From Rhodobiaceae bacterium (lineage in GTDB: Bacteria; Pseudomonadota; Alphaproteobacteria; Parvibaculales; Parvibaculaceae): DNA of 10,002 nt. Below the pieces are notes generated by a model that did no database searches, was not told the origin of the DNA, and saw nothing but the letters and a program-made list of their open reading frames with translations. The translations under genes and the position numbers were made by a program. The stretch covers positions 117,625-127,626 of the forward strand of contig NVWR01000004.1 of the NCBI GenBank assembly GCA_002746275.1, in the 5' to 3' direction. This document shows positions 6,398-10,002 of the stretch, one piece after another. Positions within the stretch are counted from its first letter, which is position 1. Each line of letters opens with the position of its first letter.

Positions 6398-6916
6398 ATG
6401 GTTCCTCCTTTGAACGCTGATCTCCCTTCTGCCCCTATCAAAGGCCGACGTCTACTGATGGTCCTCTTACTCGTCTCATTGGGGATGCTGGCAGCCGGTC
6501 TGCAGCTCCCGGCGGTGACGATTAGCTCGTTCTGGCTTTATGAGCGCGACCTTTCCATCATTGACGGCATTCGGTCCTTTTTTGACGAAGGACAGACGGC
6601 TCTGGGCATTCTGGTTCTCACGGTGTCCGTTGTCTTTCCTGTGGCCAAAATACTGCTGGGGCTCGCTCTGTTGATGCGCGCACCTCTGCCAAATGGGAAA
6701 CGGGGACATAGACGGACAGGGCTTCTCCTGGGTGCCCTTGTCTGGCTATCCAAATGGTCGCTGACGGATGTTTTTGTCTTCGCGCTGATCGTGCTGGTGC
6801 TGAATGGTCAATTGTTGACCAGTGCCGACATTCACGGTGGTGTCGCGTTATTTGCAGGTGGCGTACTTCTTTCGGCCTTTGCGGTATCGCAAGTGCGGCG
6901 GCGCTTTGTGACGTAA
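6398..6916 (+). CDS. Single-domain paraquat-inducible protein A (PqiA/LetA) family membrane protein
   Basis: This inner-membrane protein of 172 residues has four predicted helices (about 18-38, 68-93, 109-137, 146-166). The PqiA-domain pattern is clear: 'LPAVTISSFWLYERDLSIIDGI' split across 38-58, 'VVFPVAKILLGL' (78-89) and 'SKWSLTDVFVFALI' (118-131). Full PqiA/LetA proteins have two such domains plus cysteine-rich zinc motifs, and act with MCE proteins (PqiB/LetB) in lipid transport between the membranes. This one has a single domain and no cysteines at all, and no MCE gene is in the window, so its partner is unknown. Shorter single-domain members are known in alphaproteobacteria. No Shine-Dalgarno precedes ATG 6398. 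ATG 6458 (residue 21), behind AAAGG, is an alternative but would cut into the first helix. Confidence 0.84.
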   Translation: MVPPLNADLPSAPIKGRRLLMVLLLVSLGMLAAGLQLPAVTISSFWLYERDLSIIDGIRSFFDEGQTALGILVLTVSVVFPVAKILLGLALLMRAPLPNGKRGHRRTGLLLGALVWLSKWSLTDVFVFALIVLVLNGQLLTSADIHGGVALFAGGVLLSAFAVSQVRRRFVT

Positions 6917-6930
6917 CCGGCCCGCCGGTT
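6915..6930. terminator. Stem-loop spanning both stop codons at convergent junction
   Basis: AACCGG (6915-6920), loop CCCG, CCGGTT (6925-6930) forms a perfect 6-bp stem that fills the 13-base gap and touches the stop codons of both the PqiA-like gene and dadA. It can fold in either transcript. There is no T-run, so its role as a terminator is tentative. Confidence 0.4.
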
Positions 6931-8234
6931 CAGAAGCGGTCGATGGAGAAGAATGCCGGATCCACTTTTGGATCACGCCCGGCAACCATGTCCGCGATAA
7001 GAACAGCCGAGCCCAGTGCCTGGGTCCAGCCCAGCGTGCCGTGCCCGGTATTAAGCAGAAGATTGTCGCACCCGGGAACCGGCCCTAAGACAGGGCAACC
7101 GTCGGGTGTCATGGGGCGCAGACCACACCAGAACTCAGGCTCCACATCTTCTCCCAGTGCTGGAAAAAGAGCTTGCAGAGCGGTCAGGACAGATTGTGCG
7201 CGGTCTTGTTCCAGAGTGAGGTCGTAGCCCGCCACTTCGGCTTGCCCCGCTGCACGCAGCCGATTGCCCAATCGGCTGACAACAATACGCCGAGCCTCAT
7301 CGGTCACGCTGACGGTAGGTGCCGAACCATCGTCAGGAACAGGCAAGGTCACCGAATAGCCTTTAACCGGGTAGACCGGAAGCCTGCCGCCAATATTGAC
7401 CATCAGTTCCGGGCTCATCACGCCTGCGGCCATAACAACGAGGTCGGCATCGAGCCTGCGGGTATCTGTGCGCACATGGGTAATGCGAGAGCCCAGACGT
7501 TCCAGCCCGCGAACGGTCTCCCCATAGAAGAACGTGACGCCGAGCCGTTCTGCTGCAGTCGCAAGCCCGGACGTAAATTTGTAGGCATCGCCGCTGGTAT
7601 CGTCGGCGGAGTACACACCGCCCGCCACTTCACCGCGCTGATGGGCAGAGGCGAGAGCGGGCTCCAAAGCCACACACTCCGCAGCACTTAACCGTTTCTG
7701 ATGCAGACCGTAGCTCTCCAGATGCTCTGCTTCCCGCGCGGCATAGTCCGCCTCGTCATCGGTCGCAAAAATACGCAGGATGCCTTTTTCCCGACGATCA
7801 AAATCCAGAGGGGTACCGTCAGCCTCCAAATCCGCCAGCGTTTTTGTCATCAACTCCCGGCTCAGCAGCGCCAAGCCGACATTGCGACTTGCCCCGTCGC
7901 GTTGTGCTTTTGCCGTGCATCTGCGCCAGAAGCGCCACAGCCACACCCATTGATCCGGGTCCAACCGCAGCCGTAGCCGCAGCGGTGCATCCGCACGCCC
8001 CAGCCATTTCAGGGCCTGCATCGGCACACCGGGGCCCGCCCACGGCGCAACTTCGCCGGCGCTCAACTGCCCTCCGTTTGCGAAACTTGTCTCGAGGCCT
8101 GGCCCATCGGCCTGCTCAACCACCTGCACCCGGTGCCCTTCCCGCGCAAGCTGATAGGCAGTTGTCACACCAATCACACCAGCCCCAATGACAATTATTT
8201 TTTTGGGTACTGAAGGGTGTTCAACAACAGGCAT
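6930..8234 (-). CDS. dadA: D-amino-acid dehydrogenase, FAD-dependent (DAO family)
   Basis: This enzyme oxidatively deaminates D-amino acids (D-alanine is the classic substrate) to 2-oxo acids and ammonia, passing electrons to the respiratory chain. The 434 residues match the size of E. coli DadA (about 432). The FAD-binding Rossmann motif GAGVIG (17-22) is followed by the acidic Glu40 that ends the second strand. Typical DadA blocks follow: ETSFANGGQ (48-56), APWAGPGVP (63-71), 'GLRPMTPDG' (371-379) and 'NTGHGTLGWT' (395-404). The frame is open to ATG 8318. ATG 8234 is chosen because it puts the Rossmann strand about 11 residues in, as in the family; no Shine-Dalgarno is seen there. A perfect inverted repeat abuts this ATG. 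No lrp or dadX neighbour is visible. Related oxidases such as glycine or sarcosine oxidase are less likely, given the DadA-specific blocks. Confidence 0.92.
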   Translation of the reverse strand: MPVVEHPSVPKKIIVIGAGVIGVTTAYQLAREGHRVQVVEQADGPGLETSFANGGQLSAGEVAPWAGPGVPMQALKWLGRADAPLRLRLRLDPDQWVWLWRFWRRCTAKAQRDGASRNVGLALLSRELMTKTLADLEADGTPLDFDRREKGILRIFATDDEADYAAREAEHLESYGLHQKRLSAAECVALEPALASAHQRGEVAGGVYSADDTSGDAYKFTSGLATAAERLGVTFFYGETVRGLERLGSRITHVRTDTRRLDADLVVMAAGVMSPELMVNIGGRLPVYPVKGYSVTLPVPDDGSAPTVSVTDEARRIVVSRLGNRLRAAGQAEVAGYDLTLEQDRAQSVLTALQALFPALGEDVEPEFWCGLRPMTPDGCPVLGPVPGCDNLLLNTGHGTLGWTQALGSAVLIADMVAGRDPKVDPAFFSIDRF

Positions 8235-8276
8235 TACCAAGGGTCTCGGATCAGATGTGAAAGCTGCCCCTTGGTA
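8235..8276 (-). repeat. 9-base perfect inverted repeat immediately upstream of dadA ATG
   Basis: TACCAAGGG (8235-8243) and CCCTTGGTA (8268-8276) are exact reverse complements separated by 24 bases. In the dadA transcript the second arm ends at the base before AUG, where a Shine-Dalgarno should be. The first arm contains the only purine-rich AAGGG of the leader. It may be an operator or an mRNA hairpin controlling translation. Confidence 0.6.
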
Positions 8277-8383
8277 GCAAAATGTCAGGCTGAAAGCGAC
8301 GCCAAACCTGCGTCCCATCGGTGAGAGGGATGAGTGCTTCTTCGTAGGTTATTAGTCCGCATTACACACGGACCGCTTGACCG

Positions 8384-8566
8384 TCAGTCTGTCGCGCGCG
8401 GCCAGGTGAGATCCAACACGTCCGACAGAGAGGGTACCTTCGTAGGCTTCTCATTTACGCTCTGGGATGCTTTGCCTGCAGGCATGGGAATGACATCAGC
8501 CGCCTTATTGTAAGTGCGGCGTTTCCCTTTGGTCTCCCTCGGCTTGAACTCGATGACATTGTTCAT
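8384..8566 (-). CDS. Small basic hypothetical protein
   Basis: This is a predicted protein of 60 residues that I cannot assign. It starts MNNVIEFKPRE, an opening style often seen in small alphaproteobacterial proteins, then is rich in Lys, Arg, Pro and polar residues, with 'KGKRRTYNKA' around 13-22 and an acidic-hydrophobic 'LSDVLDLTWP' near 47-56. It has no cysteines, signal peptide or membrane segment and is probably largely disordered, possibly nucleic-acid or protein binding. The frame is open to 8605. Of two adjacent ATGs (8569 and 8566), the second is preferred because GGGAG (8577-8573) is six bases upstream of it and only three from the first. It is divergent from the DUF2336 gene and lies upstream of dadA on the same strand, 149 bases away. 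Confidence 0.6.
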   Translation of the reverse strand: MNNVIEFKPRETKGKRRTYNKAADVIPMPAGKASQSVNEKPTKVPSLSDVLDLTWPRATD

Positions 8567-8834
8567 CATCGTCTCCCGTGGGTTGGGGTGTTCCCGATGA
8601 GGCACAATGCACTCGGGGAACTCAAGCTTAAGTCTCCGCCAAACACGGTGAATAAAGCGTTAACCGAATAAACGACGCATTTGCTTCAATAATTTCCATT
8701 TCACAGAGGGAAACAGAGGGAAGACGGGAGAAAACTACAAATTTCACAAAATTGCATCCTATTTGCGCCACTGCTTGTTAAGAGCCGTCTTGCAAATTGT
8801 TCCTAACAGAGTCCTCAAGGAACAGCGGTTGAAA
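8567..8834. promoter_or_regulatory. Divergent intergenic region upstream of small protein and DUF2336 genes
   Basis: This 268-base region contains GCGTTAACC (8657-8665) with a CtrA-like TGAA-N7-TTAA (8649-8663; one mismatch to TTAA-N7-TTAA), the heptamer ATTTCAC twice (8698-8704, 8741-8747), a perfect tandem duplication ACAGAGGGAA (8703-8722) in a purine-rich tract, and an imperfect inverted repeat CAAATTT/AAATTG (8738-8754). AAGGA (8817-8821) is the likely ribosome site of the DUF2336 gene. Exact promoter boxes are not clear. Confidence 0.4.
8703..8722 (+). repeat. 10-base perfect tandem duplication
   Basis: ACAGAGGGAA occurs twice head to tail, with no mismatch, about 113 bases before the DUF2336 start. 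It overlaps the first of two ATTTCAC copies. Confidence 0.8.
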
Positions 8835-9932
8835 ATGAGTAGCTTCACCCATTTACGAGACCTGATTGACCTCGCCAAAGAACCGTCCAGCGAACGACGG
8901 CGCGATCTGCTGCGCAGCGTGACGGACCTTTTCCTGGAGAGCCCCGCTGACTACAGCGAAGAAGAGCGCCAACATTTCTCCGAAATATTGGGCACTGTCG
9001 CCCGGTCGATGGAAATGGAAGTGCGCATGGAACTTGCGCGCCGACTGGCGACGATTGCAGAGGCACCGCGCGAGCTTGTTGTTCAACTGGCTCATGACGA
9101 CGAAGTCAGCGTCGCTGCCCCTATTCTGGAAAGCAGTTCTGCACTGACCCAGGAAGACCTGCTGGACATTATTGAGCGGTGTGGGAATGCCCATAGAGCG
9201 GTGGTTGCCACCCGCCCTGACGTCGACGAAACCATTTCCGATGCGCTGGTAGATCACGGTAATGACGAAGTCGTCGGCGTCCTGATGAGTAACAAAGAGG
9301 CCTGTATATCTCCCAAAACCATAGAAAAAGTGGCCATCCGGGCAACAAAAAATGAAGACCTGCAAGCGCCTTTGATCGGCCGGGAAGATCTTCCTGCAGA
9401 TGTCATGCACGAAATGTACTGGGCGGTGTCGGAAAAACTGCGCACCCGCATTCTGGAACGCTCGGCTGAGCTTGATCCAGAAGTTGTCGATAAAGTGCTC
9501 GTGCAGATGGAACGAAAAATCCTGAAGGGCGGCAGATCGAGCGAGAAAGAACGCAGTCCAGCCGAAGAATTTATCGATCGCAAGATTGCATTGCGGGAAC
9601 TGTCCGAGGCCCTTCTCGTCGAACTTGTCCGCACCAACCGGCTTGAAGAACTGGCCTGCGGTTTTGCGCACCTGGTCAAAGTTGATGCGGCGACTGCAGA
9701 ACGCATTCTCCATGATCCGAGTGGCGAAGCCCTTGCCATTGCCTGCAAGGCAACGCGGTTTGACCGGTCCACTTTCTCAACGCTCGCGCTTCTCGCTCCT
9801 TCTGAGAAGAGGCGAAACCTGGACTCAACCCGTGAGCTTCTTGATCTTTACGAGCAAATGCCCCCTGATGTGGCGTTGCGTGCTATGCGCTTCTGGCGCG
9901 TACGCTGTCAGTCGACACAAGTGGCGGCCTAA
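8835..9932 (+). CDS. DUF2336 domain protein (helical-repeat, alphaproteobacterial)
   Basis: This cytoplasmic protein of 365 residues matches the DUF2336 family, which is largely alphaproteobacterial and functionally undefined. The family pattern is visible as HEAT-like helical pairs: 'RMELARRLATIAEAPRELVVQLAHDDEVSVAAPILESS' split across about 64-101, 'HRAVVATRPDVDETISDALVDHG' (120-142) and 'GREDLPADVMHEMYW' (182-196). Around 231-245 a charged linker (GGRSSEKERSP) separates a second helical half. It has no signal peptide or membrane segment. Such repeats usually serve as protein-binding scaffolds, so a regulatory role is inferred only. The frame is open to 8763. ATG 8835 gives the family-like N-terminus MSSFTHLRDLI. 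TTG 8829, two codons earlier, has better spacing (seven bases) from AAGGA (8817-8821) and is a real alternative. Confidence 0.88.
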   Translation: MSSFTHLRDLIDLAKEPSSERRRDLLRSVTDLFLESPADYSEEERQHFSEILGTVARSMEMEVRMELARRLATIAEAPRELVVQLAHDDEVSVAAPILESSSALTQEDLLDIIERCGNAHRAVVATRPDVDETISDALVDHGNDEVVGVLMSNKEACISPKTIEKVAIRATKNEDLQAPLIGREDLPADVMHEMYWAVSEKLRTRILERSAELDPEVVDKVLVQMERKILKGGRSSEKERSPAEEFIDRKIALRELSEALLVELVRTNRLEELACGFAHLVKVDAATAERILHDPSGEALAIACKATRFDRSTFSTLALLAPSEKRRNLDSTRELLDLYEQMPPDVALRAMRFWRVRCQSTQVAA

Positions 9933-9961
9933 CTATTCTCTCTGCAAAAAACCATGCTTGA

Positions 9962-9986
9962 CCAGGTGACACCGGGCACGTTTTTT
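9962..9986 (+). terminator. Weak candidate terminator after the DUF2336 gene
   Basis: CC(A)GGT (9962-9967) can pair with ACCGG (9971-9975) around the loop GAC, with one bulged base, and a run of six T follows at 9981-9986. The stem is short and five bases separate it from the T-run. An ATG at 9954 also opens a frame to the window end, so this tail could instead begin another gene. Confidence 0.25.
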
Positions 9987-10002
9987 CGGCCTTTTCCTTC
10001 CT

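Noticed and set aside
8235..8318. Longer dadA start at ATG 8318
   Set aside because: It would add 28 residues before the Rossmann fold that the family lacks, with no ribosome site, and would place the perfect inverted repeat inside the coding region.
8346..8371. GTCCG/CGGAC pair between dadA and the small gene, as a terminator
   Set aside because: The stem is only five bases, with a nine-base loop and no T-run.
8853..9713. Long minus-strand open frame (286 codons) opposite the DUF2336 gene
   Set aside because: It lies wholly antisense to a recognisable family protein and its translation is rich in Phe, His, Cys and Gln with no family pattern; a shadow frame.
9954..10002. Possible start of another gene (MLDQVTPGTFF) at the window end
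   Set aside because: Only 16 codons are visible, no Shine-Dalgarno is present and no family is recognisable.

Overview
The window looks like ordinary chromosomal DNA from an alphaproteobacterium. The pointers are a DUF2336 protein, the DUF2849-cysI-DUF934 sulfite-reductase cluster, moderate-to-high GC with AT-richer gaps, and start sites with Shine-Dalgarno sequences. The species cannot be fixed; a marine or aquatic Hyphomicrobiales/Parvibaculaceae-type organism is only a guess. I see no phage, transposon, CRISPR array, tRNA or rRNA.

Layout. Positions 1-2260 hold an importer operon on the plus strand: the C-terminal part of an NMT1/THI5-type substrate-binding protein, then an ATPase and a permease, each joined to the gene before it by an ATGA overlap. 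After an AT-rich gap of 176 bases comes the sulfite-reductase operon (2437-4933): a DUF2849 protein with a TTG start, the sirohaem/[4Fe-4S] hemoprotein CysI, and a DUF934 protein that overlaps the end of cysI. A short secreted PAN-domain protein (5131-5499) follows. It converges on a minus-strand lipoprotein gene of unknown role (5529-6284). That gene is divergent from a single-domain PqiA-like membrane protein (6398-6916), which in turn converges on a D-amino-acid dehydrogenase, dadA (6930-8234, minus). A 60-residue basic small protein (8384-8566, minus) is divergent from a DUF2336 helical-repeat protein (8835-9932, plus).

How the genes work together. The clearest unit is sulfur assimilation: CysI reduces sulfite to sulfide, and DUF2849 and DUF934 are its conserved but poorly characterised companions. 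The usual partners cysG and cysH are not in view. The importer may be unrelated, or may supply an organosulfur substrate; the sequence does not decide. The remaining genes look like independent housekeeping or envelope units.

I did not find a convincing undescribed multi-gene system. The points worth a second look are small: a perfect 9-base inverted repeat abutting the dadA start, perfect palindromes at both convergent gene junctions, a repeated ATTTCAC heptamer in intergenic DNA, a 10-base tandem duplication upstream of the DUF2336 gene, and an 11-codon ORF resembling the N-terminus of a metallophosphoesterase.
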